The notes under the pieces: model-generated
Seen by the model: the letters and a program-made list of their open reading frames with translations, nothing else
Told to the model about the DNA's origin: nothing
The model's database searches: none
Program-made: the position numbers and the translations under genes
Assembly: GCF_012275445.1 (NCBI RefSeq)
Contig: NZ_JAAZQK010000005.1
Span: 248,001-312,000, forward strand
Source: Rhizobacter sp. SG703
Lineage (GTDB): Bacteria; Pseudomonadota; Gammaproteobacteria; Burkholderiales; Burkholderiaceae_C
Reading direction: 5' to 3'
DNA: 64,000 nucleotides
In this document: positions 37,590 through 46,567 of the stretch, piece by piece
Layout of the letters: the number at the start of each line of letters is the position of its first letter
How positions within the stretch are numbered: the first letter of the stretch is position 1

Positions 37590-38381
37590 CTACGCTTTCG
37601 ACGGCAGGCTCAGCACGCGGCGCAGGCCCCACGCGAACAGCGCCAGCGACACCGGCAGCCACAGCGGTTGCCCGATCGCGTCGGACAGCGCCTGGCCGTC
37701 GCTGCTCGCCATCCACAGCACGCCGGCGTTGAACGCGGCGTGCAGCAGCACGCAGGGCCACAGCGAGCGCGTGCGCTGGTAGGCCAGCCCGAGCACCAGC
37801 CCGGTGCTGAAGCCGACGAAGAACTGGTAGACGTTGAAGTGCGCCAGCCCGAACAGCGCGGCCGAATGCACGATCGCGGTGGCCGGCGGGTAGCGCAGCA
37901 GCAGCCCGCGCAGGATCAGCCCGCGGAACAGCATCTCCTCGAGCACCGGCGCCAGCACGCAGGCCGACAGCGTCGACGCGAACGTGCCGTCGACCGCATG
38001 CGAGAACCACTCCGCCTCCCAGGCCGACAGCGGCAGCAGCGCCTGCAGCAGCCAGTCCATCCAGCCGTTGACCGACCACAGCAGCGGCAACAGCGCGAGC
38101 AGCGGCGCGGCGGTCAGCAGCAGCGTGCGCAGCGGCGGCGACGGCGCGTCGTGCAGTATCTGCGCATGCGTCAGGCCGCGCCAGCCGAGCAGCGTCGACA
38201 CGACGAGGCCGGTGGCCAGCACGCGCGCCAGTTCGCCGAGCTGCGCATCGGTGATGCCGAGGGTGTCCTGCAGGTCCGCCAGCAGGCCGCCAAGCAGCAT
38301 CTCCAGCAGCACGAAGGACAGCACCGTCAGGATCGCGGCGCCCAGCCCGTACGGCAGGGTTTCGGGACTGCGGCCGCTCAT
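37590..38381 (-). CDS. CPBP-family intramembrane metalloprotease
   Basis: A 263-residue multi-pass inner-membrane protein of the Abi/CPBP (Rce1-like) family. The active-site motifs are [12 protein letters not shown] (EExxxR), [11 protein letters not shown] and [10 protein letters not shown]. About seven or eight membrane helices. Its ATG overlaps the recQ stop (ATGA), so it is translated from the recQ message; the pairing is probably a local operon without functional meaning. Family members process prenylated proteins or bacteriocin-related substrates; substrate here unknown. Confidence 0.88.
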   Translation of the reverse strand: MSGRSPETLPYGLGAAILTVLSFVLLEMLLGGLLADLQDTLGITDAQLGELARVLATGLVVSTLLGWRGLTHAQILHDAPSPPLRTLLLTAAPLLALLPLLWSVNGWMDWLLQALLPLSAWEAEWFSHAVDGTFASTLSACVLAPVLEEMLFRGLILRGLLLRYPPATAIVHSAALFGLAHFNVYQFFVGFSTGLVLGLAYQRTRSLWPCVLLHAAFNAGVLWMASSDGQALSDAIGQPLWLPVSLALFAWGLRRVLSLPSKA

Positions 38382-40252
38382 TCGCCGAGCACGCGCAGGA
38401 TCTCGCTGCCGTACGCCTCCAGCTTCTTCGCGCCGACGCCGCTGATGTGGCCGAGCTCGCCCAGCGACGACGGCTGCGCGCGCGCCATCTCGGCCAGCGT
38501 CGCGTCGTGGAAGATCACGTAGGCCGGCAGTCCGTGCTCGCGGGCCACCTCGGCGCGCCAGGCCTTCAGCGCGGCGAAGCGCTGCAGGCCGTCGTCGTCC
38601 AGCGGCACCGGCGGCGGCTTGTCGCGCCCGCCCTTCGTGCCGCTGCCCTTGCCCTTGCTGCTGCCGCGGCGGCCCTTCGGCGCCTCGCTCGCCTCGCGCA
38701 GCAGCAGCGGCACCTCGCCGCGCAGCACCTCGCGCGCGCTCGCGGTCAGCTCCAGCGTGTTGTATTCGCCTTCGGTGCGCAGGTGGCCGAGCGCGATCAG
38801 CTGGCGCAGCACCGCGCGCCACTGCACCTCGCTCAGGTCGGCGCCGACCCCGAAGGTCGACAGCGACTGGTGGCGGTATTGCGTCACCTTGTCGGTGGTC
38901 TTGCCGCGCAGCACGTCGATCAGGTGGCCGGCACCGAAGCGCTGGCCGTTGTTCTGGTGGAAGCGGTAGATGCAACTCAGCGCCTTGCGCGAGGCCTCGG
39001 TCGCATCCCAGGTGGCCGGCGGGTGCAGGCAGTTGTCGCAGTTGCCGCAGGGCTCGCTCGCTTCGCCGAAATAGGCGAGCAGCCGCACGCGGCGGCAATC
39101 GTGCGCCTCGGCGAGCGCCAGCAGCGCGTCGAGCTTGGCGCGCTGGCCGCGCTTGAACTCCTCGCCGGCCGGGCTCTCGTCGATCATGCGGCGCTGGTTC
39201 ACCACGTCGGCCAGGCCGTAGGCCATCCAGGCGTCGGCCGGCAGCCCGTCGCGGCCGGCTCGGCCGGTCTCCTGGTAGTAGCCCTCGATGTTCTTCGGCA
39301 GGTCGAGGTGGGCGACGAAGCGCACGTCGGGCTTGTCGATGCCCATGCCGAACGCGACGGTCGCGACCATCACGACGCCCTCTTCGCGCAGGAAGCGGTC
39401 CTGGTGGCGCTTGCGCACGTCGGCGTCCATGCCGGCGTGGTACGGCAGCGCGTTGATGCCTTCGGTCTTCAGCCAGTCGGCGGTCTCGTCGACCTTCTTG
39501 CGCGACTGGCAGTAGACGACGCCGGCGTCGCCCTCGTGCTCGTCGGTGATGAAGCGCAGCAGCTGGGCGCGTGCGTTGTCCTTCTCGACGATGCCGTAGC
39601 GGATGTTCGGCCGGTCGAAGCTGCTGATGAAGACGCGAGCGTCCTGCAGCTGCAGCCGCTCGATGATGTCGGCGCGGGTCAGGTCGTCGGCGGTGGCGGT
39701 CAGCGCGATGCGCGGCACGCCGGGATAGCGCTCGTGCAGCACGTTCAGCGAGAGGTAATCCTCGCGGAAGTCGTGGCCCCACTGGCTCACGCAATGCGCC
39801 TCGTCGATCGCGAACAGGCTCAGCAGCCCGCGCTCGTGCAGCGAATCGAGCTGCGCGAGGAAGCGCGGCGTCGTGATGCGCTCCGGCGCTGCGTACAGCA
39901 TCACGAGGCGGCCGCTCATCATCTCGCGCTCGATCTTCTGCGTCTCGTCGAGCGTCAGCGTCGAGTTCAGGAAGCTGGCGTGCACGCCGGCCTCTTCGAG
40001 TGCGCCGACCTGGTCGTGCATCAGCGCGATCAGCGGGCTGACCACCAGCGCCACGCCGCGGCCGGCCCGATGCCGCGCGATCGCCGGCACCTGGTAGCAC
40101 AGGCTCTTGCCGCCGCCGGTGGGCATCAGCACCAGCGCATCGCCGTCGGCGTTGACGTGGTCGACGATGGATTCCTGGGCGCCGCGGAACGCGGTGTAGC
40201 CGAACACCTCCTGCAGGATCTGCAGCGGTGCGGTGGAGGCTTCGAGGGTCAC
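38378..40252 (-). CDS. recQ: ATP-dependent DNA helicase RecQ
   Basis: A 624-residue 3'-5' superfamily 2 helicase. Walker A is [16 protein letters not shown], and the DEAH box is [19 protein letters not shown]. The second RecA domain carries [13 protein letters not shown] and [18 protein letters not shown]. The zinc module has the Cys cluster [12 protein letters not shown]...CGNCDNC, and a winged helix follows. A Lys/Gly-rich linker ([17 protein letters not shown]) joins a single HRDC domain at the end ([32 protein letters not shown]). All catalytic motifs are intact. It works in recombination and fork repair. Confidence 0.95.
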   Translation of the reverse strand: MTLEASTAPLQILQEVFGYTAFRGAQESIVDHVNADGDALVLMPTGGGKSLCYQVPAIARHRAGRGVALVVSPLIALMHDQVGALEEAGVHASFLNSTLTLDETQKIEREMMSGRLVMLYAAPERITTPRFLAQLDSLHERGLLSLFAIDEAHCVSQWGHDFREDYLSLNVLHERYPGVPRIALTATADDLTRADIIERLQLQDARVFISSFDRPNIRYGIVEKDNARAQLLRFITDEHEGDAGVVYCQSRKKVDETADWLKTEGINALPYHAGMDADVRKRHQDRFLREEGVVMVATVAFGMGIDKPDVRFVAHLDLPKNIEGYYQETGRAGRDGLPADAWMAYGLADVVNQRRMIDESPAGEEFKRGQRAKLDALLALAEAHDCRRVRLLAYFGEASEPCGNCDNCLHPPATWDATEASRKALSCIYRFHQNNGQRFGAGHLIDVLRGKTTDKVTQYRHQSLSTFGVGADLSEVQWRAVLRQLIALGHLRTEGEYNTLELTASAREVLRGEVPLLLREASEAPKGRRGSSKGKGSGTKGGRDKPPPVPLDDDGLQRFAALKAWRAEVAREHGLPAYVIFHDATLAEMARAQPSSLGELGHISGVGAKKLEAYGSEILRVLGE

Positions 40253-40369
40253 GTGGAGCGGGCGGGCAGGGGGAAGGACCGGGATGAGGCCGCGATGTTA
40301 CTCGGGGCGTTGTCCGGCACATTCCGCGCCGGTTTCTGGCAGGCTTGCGCCTTCACCAGGAGACTGCCG

Positions 40370-40888
40370 ATGACCGACCTCCACACGCCGCGCGCCGAGC
40401 AGCTGCGGCAACTGTTGATCCGCAACTTCGAGAGCGCCCCGCGCACCCGCGATGTGCGCGAACCGCTGTACGACTCGATGACCGCCCGTCTCGCGAAGGG
40501 CACCGCAGCGCTCAAGCTGGGGGCCAGCATCGACGTGGTGCCGCCGGGCAAGCGCAGCTGCCCGTATCACTTCCACTACGCGCAGGAGGAGATGTTCATC
40601 GTGCTCGAAGGCGATGGCACGCTGCGCGTGGCCGGCGAGCAGCTGGCGCTGACCGCCGGCGACGTGGTCTTCATCCCGCCGGGGCCGGCGTACCCGCACC
40701 AGATCATCAACACCTCGGATGCGCCGTTGAAGTACCTGTCGATCAGCACGAAGGACAGCCCGGAGGTGGTGGAGTACCCCGATTCGGGCAAGTACCTGGC
40801 GACCGCGACGCGCGACGGCGATCCGTTCGGCTTCGGGCGGATGCACCGGGCCGACACGGATCTCGAATACTGGGATGGCGAGCCCTGA
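40370..40888 (+). CDS. Cupin-domain protein
   Basis: A 172-residue single-domain cupin. The metal-binding motifs are visible: YHFHYAQEEMFIVLEGDGTLR (motif 1 with two His and a Glu) and DVVFIPPGPAYPHQIINTSD (motif 2 with His). The N-terminal extension has no signal peptide. ATG 40370 follows AGGAGA. Cupins of this shape include sugar isomerases and dioxygenases, so activity is open. It diverges from recQ and abuts the next minus-strand gene with no gap. Confidence 0.88.
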   Translation: MTDLHTPRAEQLRQLLIRNFESAPRTRDVREPLYDSMTARLAKGTAALKLGASIDVVPPGKRSCPYHFHYAQEEMFIVLEGDGTLRVAGEQLALTAGDVVFIPPGPAYPHQIINTSDAPLKYLSISTKDSPEVVEYPDSGKYLATATRDGDPFGFGRMHRADTDLEYWDGEP

Positions 40889-41479
40889 TCAGCCCTTGCG
40901 GACCTGCGCGTCGGTCTTCTGGCGGTGGATCTTGCGGCTCTGGCGGTTCTCGCTGCGCTGGATGCCGCGCTCCTCGGCTGCGCCGACGTGGCCGTCACGG
41001 GCGGCGGCCGCTTCCTTGCGGTCGACGTGCGCCTGGCCGCGTTCCAGCTTGGCCGCCTCGCGGTTCGTCAGCGAGCCGTTCTGCACGCCGGCTTCGACGC
41101 GCTTCTGCTGGTTGATGTTGCGCTGCACGTCGGCCTGCATGCGTTCGGACGATGCCGACGTCGGGTTGCCCTTCACGTCGTTGTGCTTTGCGGTGGCGAT
41201 GTCGCTGCTGACCTTGTTCTGCGCGGCGTTCAGGCGCAGCTTCTCGTCGTTGGAGAGCTTGCCGTCCTTCAGCGACTGCGCCTGCAGGTGCTCGACCTTG
41301 CTTTCCTCGCGTTCGAGCTTGCCGGCCTCCTTGGTGCTGAGCTGGCCGCTTTGCAGGCCCTGCTGGATGCGTTCCTGCTGGTTCACGTCGCGCTGGACGC
41401 TGCCGGCGGTGGTGGATTGGGCGAAGGCGCCGGCGCTGGCGGCCAGCATCATCGAGGTGATCAGGATGTTGAGCTTCAT
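40889..41479 (-). CDS. Secreted protein with a tandem 90-residue duplication, EF-hand-like
   Basis: A 196-residue exported protein (signal peptide cut after AFA, residue 20). Residues 28-94 and 118-184 are an internal duplication with a period of exactly 90: VQRDVNQQERIQQGLQSGQLS aligns with VQRNINQQKRVEAGVQNGSL, and KDGKLSNDEKLRL with RDGHVGAAEERGI. Each unit holds two helix-turn elements of the form GxLSxxEAxxL that resemble EF-hand loops but lack most acidic ligands. Mature protein is highly polar and basic towards the C terminus. It belongs to a group common in Burkholderiales without known function. It converges directly on the cupin gene. Confidence 0.75.
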   Translation of the reverse strand: MKLNILITSMMLAASAGAFAQSTTAGSVQRDVNQQERIQQGLQSGQLSTKEAGKLEREESKVEHLQAQSLKDGKLSNDEKLRLNAAQNKVSSDIATAKHNDVKGNPTSASSERMQADVQRNINQQKRVEAGVQNGSLTNREAAKLERGQAHVDRKEAAAARDGHVGAAEERGIQRSENRQSRKIHRQKTDAQVRKG

Positions 41480-41675
41480 GGTGGAACTCCGGTTCAGGGT
41501 GGTGGGTGGAGAGTGGCGCGACCCTGTAGCGACAACGGCAGCGCCGCAGCGTCGTTGACCCTGGTTCGTGTGAAGTTTCGTTGCCCGGGCGTGACCAGAT
41601 GCATCGCTGATAATCGGGGCATTCCCCTCGCCGTACCCCTCTTTCCCCTGTTCCACCTTTTCAGGAGCCGCTTCC

Positions 41676-42206
41676 ATGGCCTCGATCAACAAAGTCATCC
41701 TCATCGGCAACCTGGGCCGCGACCCCGAAGTGCGCTACTCCGCCAACGGTTCTGCGATCTGCAACGTGACCCTCGCGACCTCGCGCAACTGGAAGGACAA
41801 GACCTCCGGCGAGAAGATGGAAGAAACCGAATGGCACCGCGTGGTGTTCTACGACCGCCTGGCCGAGATCGCCGGCGAGTACCTGAAGAAGGGCCGCTCG
41901 TGCTACGTCGAAGGCCGCCTGAAGACCCGCAAGTGGCAGGACAAGGACGGCGTCGAGAAGTACACCACCGAGATCATTGCCGACAACATGCAGTTGCTGG
42001 GCGGCCGCGACGGTGGCGGCGGTGACGAAGGCGGCGGCGGTGGCGGCTACAGCCGTGGCGCCTCGGGCGGCGGTGGTGGTGGCGATCGGCCGGAGCGCGC
42101 CGAACGGGCCGAACGCCCCGCACCGGCCTCGCGCCCGGCAGCCACCAAGCCGGCCGCGAAGTCGTCGACCGGCTTCGACGACATGGACGACGACATCCCG
42201 TTCTGA
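41676..42206 (+). CDS. ssb: Single-stranded DNA-binding protein
   Basis: A 176-residue SSB. The OB-fold occupies residues 1-112 ([58 protein letters not shown]). A Gly-rich and then Pro/Ala/Arg-rich tail follows, ending in the acidic tip DDMDDDIPF that recruits repair and replication partners such as RecQ. RecQ is encoded 1.4 kb away on the other strand. A rho-independent terminator follows at 42235, so the gene stands alone. Confidence 0.97.
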   Translation: MASINKVILIGNLGRDPEVRYSANGSAICNVTLATSRNWKDKTSGEKMEETEWHRVVFYDRLAEIAGEYLKKGRSCYVEGRLKTRKWQDKDGVEKYTTEIIADNMQLLGGRDGGGGDEGGGGGGYSRGASGGGGGGDRPERAERAERPAPASRPAATKPAAKSSTGFDDMDDDIPF

Positions 42207-42234
42207 ATCCCGCCGGCACCGTCGTGTCGCCCCA

Positions 42235-42268
42235 AGGCCCCTGCTCCCCCGGAGCAGGGGCTTTTTTC
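42235..42268 (+). terminator. Rho-independent terminator of ssb
   Basis: 10-bp stem GCCCCTGCTC (42237-42246) with GAGCAGGGGC (42252-42261), loop CCCCG, followed by TTTTTT. A strong classical terminator 30 bases after the ssb stop. Confidence 0.95.
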
Positions 42269-42432
42269 TTGCGCGGCTCGGCCGTTGCTAACATCGATCG
42301 CGTGCGAATCGTCCTTTCCTGATCCCGGAGCGCCCGCAGTGGCGCTTCCCACGTGCTCCACGGTGCCCCTGCGGCTGCCGTGCCTGCCAACGACCGGCCT
42401 CGACCACGAGGCCCTTCAGGAAAGACCGTTCC

Positions 42433-43326
42433 ATGACAACTCAGCTTTCACTTCTGCTCACCGGCGTGGGCGGGCAACTCGGCCGTCGCGTGGCCGACCA
42501 CCTGCTTCGCGACAGCGCGGGCGCATCGGTCATCGGCACCAGCCGCACGCCGCAGCGGCTGGGCGACCTGGCGCGACGCGGCTTGCAACTGCGCCACGCG
42601 GACTTCGACGAACCCGGCGGCTTGGCGGCGGCCTTCGAAGGCGCCGACCGGCTGCTGCTGATCAGCACCGGCGCTGCGAATGCCGGCCCGCGCCGGGTGG
42701 CGCAGCACCGCGCGGCCCTGCACGCGTGCGCGCAGGCCGGCGTGCGGCATGTCGCCTACACCTCGTTCCTCGACGCGGACACGTCGCCGCTGACCGCGCT
42801 GGCCGCCGACCATGCCGCCACTGAGGCCTTGCTCGCGCAGGGCTCGACCGGCTTCACCGTGCTGCGCCACGCGTTCTACATGGAGATGCTGCTGTCGACG
42901 CTGCCCGCCGCCATCGCCAGCGGCCGGCTGCTGTCGGCCAGTGGGCAGGCGGACGTGGCCTACGTGACGCGGTCCGACTGCGCCATCGCCGATGCCGCCG
43001 CGCTGCGCGACGGCTTCGACGGCCGGCGCCGGCTGGACATCACCGGGCCGTCGGCATTGACGTCGGCGCAACTCGTGGAGCGCGTCAACACGGTGCTGGG
43101 AACGGCGATCGTCCATGTCGACGCGACCCGCGCGGACCTGGAGGCGCACTTCACCGCAGGGGGCATGCCGCCGGCGATGGCGCGCCTGCTGTCGGCCATC
43201 GACGAAGGCCTCGGCCAGGGTGCGATGGCGCGCCGCAGCGATGACTTCGAAGCGCTCTGCGGCCGGCGTGCCTGCGACGTGGACGAGTTCCTGCGCCTGC
43301 ACCGCGATGCGTTGATGGCGCGGTAA
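42433..43326 (+). CDS. NmrA-family NAD(P)-binding protein, QorB-like quinone oxidoreductase
   Basis: A 297-residue Rossmann-fold protein. The nucleotide-binding loop is LLTGVGGQLGRRVADHLL (GxxGxxG), followed by SVIGTSRTPQRL where an Arg after the second strand favours NADP(H). The HVAYTSFLDADTSPL segment and the TVLRHAFYMEM motif are typical of NmrA/QorB (QR2) proteins, which reduce quinones. The next gene on the same strand is wrbA, another quinone reductase, 129 bases away. The two may answer the same quinone or oxidative signal. No DNA-binding domain. Confidence 0.86.
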   Translation: MTTQLSLLLTGVGGQLGRRVADHLLRDSAGASVIGTSRTPQRLGDLARRGLQLRHADFDEPGGLAAAFEGADRLLLISTGAANAGPRRVAQHRAALHACAQAGVRHVAYTSFLDADTSPLTALAADHAATEALLAQGSTGFTVLRHAFYMEMLLSTLPAAIASGRLLSASGQADVAYVTRSDCAIADAAALRDGFDGRRRLDITGPSALTSAQLVERVNTVLGTAIVHVDATRADLEAHFTAGGMPPAMARLLSAIDEGLGQGAMARRSDDFEALCGRRACDVDEFLRLHRDALMAR

Positions 43327-43455
43327 GGCAAGGTGCCGCCCGACGCCGGGCGGCACCCGCCATTCAGCCGTTTTGAAGCCTGTGTTCGTTCCGGTGCAAT
43401 CCGCACCGGCGGCCGGCGCCCAGAATGCGCTCAGCCCATCAACCAGGAGCAAGCC

Positions 43456-44058
43456 ATGGCAGCCAAGGTTCTCGTCCTCTACTACAGCAGCTACGGTCAC
43501 ATCGAGACCATGGCCCAGGCGGTCGCCGAAGGTGCGCGCGGCACCGGCGCCAGCGTCGACATCAAGCGCGTGCCGGAAATCGTGCCCGAGGCGGTCGCGA
43601 AGGCCTCGCACTTCAAGCTCGACCAGGCTGCGCCGATCGCGACCGTCGACGAGCTGCCGAACTACGACGCGATCATCTTCGGCGTGCCGACCCGCTTCGG
43701 CAACATGGCCGCGCAGATGAAGAACTTCCTCGACCAGACCGGCCCGCTGTGGTTCGCCGGCAAGCTGATCGGCAAGGTCGGCTCGGTGTTCGCCAGCACC
43801 GCCACGCAGCACGGCGGCCAGGAAAGCACCATCCTCAGCACGCACACCGTGCTGCTGCACCAGGGTATGGTGATCGTCGGCCTGCCGTACGCCTGGCAGG
43901 GCCAGATGAAGCTCGACGAGGTGACCGGCGGCAGCCCGTACGGCGCGACGACCATCTCCGCCAGCGACGGTTCCCGCCAGCCCTCGGCCAACGAACTCGA
44001 AGGCGCGCGCTTCCAGGGGCGCCACGTCGCCGAGATCGCGGCCAGGCTGGCTCGCTGA
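43456..44058 (+). CDS. wrbA: NAD(P)H:quinone oxidoreductase WrbA
   Basis: A 200-residue flavodoxin-like quinone reductase. The FMN loop is [20 protein letters not shown]; the [21 protein letters not shown] and [25 protein letters not shown] blocks are diagnostic of WrbA. It reduces quinones by two electrons, avoiding semiquinone radicals. GGAGCAAGCC precedes ATG 43456. The adjacent NmrA/QorB-like gene suggests shared regulation against quinone stress. Confidence 0.95.
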   Translation: MAAKVLVLYYSSYGHIETMAQAVAEGARGTGASVDIKRVPEIVPEAVAKASHFKLDQAAPIATVDELPNYDAIIFGVPTRFGNMAAQMKNFLDQTGPLWFAGKLIGKVGSVFASTATQHGGQESTILSTHTVLLHQGMVIVGLPYAWQGQMKLDEVTGGSPYGATTISASDGSRQPSANELEGARFQGRHVAEIAARLAR

Positions 44059-44086
44059 CGGTAGACTCCCGGCGCAGCAGAACCGA

Positions 44087-44107
44087 GCCGCGCGAATGAC
44101 GCGCGGC
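44087..44107 (+). terminator. GC hairpin downstream of wrbA
   Basis: Perfect 8-bp stem GCCGCGCG / CGCGCGGC with loop AATGA. No T-run follows; it may end or punctuate the wrbA transcript before the next gene at 44133. Confidence 0.45.
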
Positions 44108-44132
44108 CGCCCTGTCTCCCGGAGGAAGCCCG

Positions 44133-44561
44133 ATGCGCGCGATGAAATGGTTGCTGGTGCCCGTGGTCCTGGTGGCCCTGGTGGTGCTTTATTTCTTCGG
44201 CGTGATGAAGTGGAGCTACTCCGACGGCGAGCGCGCCGGCTGGGTGCAGCAGCTGTCGCACAAGGGCTGGATCTGCAAGACCTGGGAAGGCGAGCTGGCG
44301 CTGGTGTCGCTGCCCGGCAGCACGCCGGAGAAGTTCCGCTTCACGATCTGGGACGACGAGGCGGCCGCCAAGGTCAATGCGGTGATGGGCAAGCGCGTCG
44401 CGCTGCACTACGAGCAGAAGGTCGGCCTGCCGGGCAGCTGCTTCGGCGAGACCCGCTACTACATCACCAACGTGCGCGTGCAGGACGAGATCTCGCTCGC
44501 GCCCGGCGTGATCGTGCCGGTGCCGGCCTCGCCGGCGGCGTCGGCCGCGTCGAAACCCTGA
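44133..44561 (+). CDS. Membrane-anchored protein of unknown function
   Basis: A 142-residue protein with one N-terminal helix (LLVPVVLVALVVLYFFGVMKW, residues ~6-25) and a soluble domain. The region SYSDGERAGWVQQLSHKGWICKTWEGELALVSLPGS followed by KFRFTIWDDEAAAKVNAVMGKRVALHYEQK is a conserved pattern; homologues are sometimes labelled '6-phosphogluconate dehydrogenase', but nothing in the sequence supports that (no Rossmann motif, far too short). It has GGAGGAAG upstream. The start may be the second ATG at 44142. It converges on the next minus-strand gene. Confidence 0.8.
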   Translation: MRAMKWLLVPVVLVALVVLYFFGVMKWSYSDGERAGWVQQLSHKGWICKTWEGELALVSLPGSTPEKFRFTIWDDEAAAKVNAVMGKRVALHYEQKVGLPGSCFGETRYYITNVRVQDEISLAPGVIVPVPASPAASAASKP

Positions 44562-44579
44562 CGGCGACGCGCGCTCGCG

Positions 44580-45182
44580 TCACGCGATCACGTCATACAG
44601 CCGCACGATGAACGACGCTTGGTACAGCAGGTTGCCGACCGCGAACACGCCGTGGAACACCGGGTTGCGGATGATCGCGGCGGCCGCGCACAGCAGCACG
44701 TAGGCGGCGGCGCGCAGCGGGTACTCGAGCCCGAGCTTCGGCAGCAGCGTGCTGCCCTTGATCCAGGTGTCGCCGAGGTCCACCACGAAGCTCAGTGCCA
44801 GCAGCGCGAAGAACCATCGCCGGCGCGAGATGAAGTAGTCGCGCCAGCCGTCGTACTCGGCGAGGTCGTTCGGGAACAGCACCGCGCACAGCAGGTAGTT
44901 CAGCCCGGCGTAGAACAGCACGTAGGCATAGAGCTCGAAGCGCCACACCGGCAGCTGCGCGAGCCGGAACTCCCACCACCAGAAGTGCACCAGCAGCAGC
45001 AAGGTCGACGCCACCCACAGCAGGTGCACCCAGTACGCCTTCTGCCGGCCCGGGTGCTGCACGAACACCGCCAGCCCCGACAGCAGGCGGGCGATGCTCA
45101 GGCTCACCACCATGCTGAGCACCACCCGCACGTGCAGGAACACGGCGGGATCGGGCGTGGACGTTGCGGCGGTTGTCTCCAC
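44580..45182 (-). CDS. Multi-pass membrane protein of unknown function
   Basis: A protein of up to 200 residues with about five or six membrane helices (VRVVLSMVVSLSIARLLSGLAVFV, WVHLLWVASTLLLLVHFWWWEF, LYAYVLFYAGLNYLLCAVLFP, FFALLALSFVVDLG, AAAYVLLCAAAAIIRN). GTG 45182 is my best start because the first helix is upstream of the internal ATG at 45113, but no good ribosome site precedes it. It follows the barrel gene by nine bases on the same strand, so translation is probably coupled. No family recognised. Confidence 0.65.
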   Translation of the reverse strand: METTAATSTPDPAVFLHVRVVLSMVVSLSIARLLSGLAVFVQHPGRQKAYWVHLLWVASTLLLLVHFWWWEFRLAQLPVWRFELYAYVLFYAGLNYLLCAVLFPNDLAEYDGWRDYFISRRRWFFALLALSFVVDLGDTWIKGSTLLPKLGLEYPLRAAAYVLLCAAAAIIRNPVFHGVFAVGNLLYQASFIVRLYDVIA

Positions 45183-45190
45183 GGGGCGGT

Positions 45191-46042
45191 TCAGAAGCCG
45201 GCGTCGATGAAGACCTGCGGGCCCTGGAAGGTGTAGCGCACCTCGCCGCGCGGGTCGCGGCGCGTCTCGGTGAGCTTGTACTGGTCGTAGCGGTAGCCGA
45301 CGCCGAGCGCGAAGTTGCCGGTGAAGCGGTACTGCAGGTTGGCCTGCAGGTTCAGCAGCCGGCCCTTGTGGCCCTTGTAGTCGATCGCGAACGCATCGGC
45401 GCGACCCGAGGCCAGCCAGCGCGGCGCGAACGCGCAGGTGCCGTAGGCGCCGATGGTTGGCAGCGGCACGGTGTGCGCCGCCTCCTCGCGGCGGACCGCG
45501 ACGGTGCTGCCGTCGATCTGGCCCAGGCCCTCGACGCTGAACTTGAAGCGCGTGACGTGCAGCCCGGCCACCACGCCGGCCTCGGCCTCGTCGGTCTTGT
45601 AGAACGAGTAGCCCACGCTCGCGCGCGCCACCTTCGAATCGAACTCGCTGTCGACCGCCGCCGACACCGGGAAAGTGGTGTCGTCGACGACGATCTCCGT
45701 CTCGAGCAGCGTCTTGTCGGCGCTGCGCTTCAGCGAGAAGTATTCGAACTCGGCACGCCAGCGCTCGCCGAAGCGCGCGCCGACCAGCAGCGTGCCCAGC
45801 GTCTTGTGCTCCGGCAGGCCGAGCTCGTCTTCGAGGTGCAGGTCGGTGCCGGCGGCGCCGGTGTTCGAGCGGTCGACCTGGATGTGCGAGCTGATGGACG
45901 GGCGGAACGCGCCGATCTGCACCCACAGCTTCTGGTTCAGGTAGTCGGCCGCGTCGGCGGCGCGCGCGCCGGGAGCGACCAGCAGCGACAGCAGCCCGCA
46001 GGCGGCGGCGATCGGACTCGGACGGCCATGGCGGAAAGGCAT
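45191..46042 (-). CDS. Outer-membrane beta-barrel protein
   Basis: A 283-residue exported protein (signal peptide cut after ARA, about residue 28). The mature part has regularly alternating strands and aromatic girdles (AEFEYFSLKRSADKT..., ARASVGYSFYKTD, LGVGYRYDQYKLTE) and ends in a terminal Phe (VFIDAGF), all expected of an outer-membrane barrel. An AGGGGGAT sequence precedes ATG 46042. It resembles the general Omp-beta-barrel group, with no specific transport role visible. Likely in one operon with the membrane protein after it. Confidence 0.8.
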   Translation of the reverse strand: MPFRHGRPSPIAAACGLLSLLVAPGARAADAADYLNQKLWVQIGAFRPSISSHIQVDRSNTGAAGTDLHLEDELGLPEHKTLGTLLVGARFGERWRAEFEYFSLKRSADKTLLETEIVVDDTTFPVSAAVDSEFDSKVARASVGYSFYKTDEAEAGVVAGLHVTRFKFSVEGLGQIDGSTVAVRREEAAHTVPLPTIGAYGTCAFAPRWLASGRADAFAIDYKGHKGRLLNLQANLQYRFTGNFALGVGYRYDQYKLTETRRDPRGEVRYTFQGPQVFIDAGF

Positions 46043-46242
46043 CGGCGGATCCCCCTGCGATTCATGGAATCGCCAGTCGTGAAATCGTTCTCGGTGGGCG
46101 AGCCTATCCGCGACCGCAAGACGCGTCAATCGCGCGCGCAAGTCGGGGCCGGTGCGGGATTCGCCACGGTTTCACCGCCTATTGCAGCGATCGACCGGGC
46201 GCTGTCCTGCGGACAATGGCGGCTTCTTCCCGAGAGCCCACC

Positions 46243-46548
46243 ATGCCGCAGTCGACCGGTCCGTCCCCTTCCTCCGTTGCCACGTCGCGCGATTCGCTGA
46301 TGTCGATGGGGGCCGGCGCGCTGATGGGCGTGCTCGTGATGCGCATGGCCGAGCAGCGGGCCGACAGCGGCCTGAGCCTCGCGATGGCGGTGCTGTTCGT
46401 GGTGTCGGGCAGCGCGTCGGTGGTGCTCGCGATGCTGAGTCGCCCGCACCGGCTGCGGCCGTCGCAGCGGCGCGGCGAGGTCAAGGGCTGGCTGCTGGCG
46501 CTCGGACTCGGCCTGCTGGCCGCGGTCCAGGTCAGCGCGCTGGTCTGA
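46243..46548 (+). CDS. Small three-helix membrane protein
   Basis: A 101-residue hydrophobic protein with three probable membrane helices (MGAGALMGVLVMRMAEQ, LAMAVLFVVSGSASVVLAML and GWLLALGLGLLAAVQVSALV) joined by short polar loops (RPHRLRPSQRRGEVK). An in-frame ATG 27 bases upstream is also possible. It stands alone between a divergent barrel gene and the convergent cytochrome operon. Function unknown. Confidence 0.65.
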   Translation: MPQSTGPSPSSVATSRDSLMSMGAGALMGVLVMRMAEQRADSGLSLAMAVLFVVSGSASVVLAMLSRPHRLRPSQRRGEVKGWLLALGLGLLAAVQVSALV

Positions 46549-46567
46549 CCGGCCTCGTCAACTCATC

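Noticed and set aside
41581-41614. Sigma-70 promoter for ssb using TTGCCC and GATAAT
   Set aside because: The spacing is 22 bases, too long for a standard promoter; no better pair was evident.
44133-44561. Label '6-phosphogluconate dehydrogenase' used for some homologues
   Set aside because: The protein is 142 residues with a membrane helix and no nucleotide-binding or substrate motif of that enzyme.
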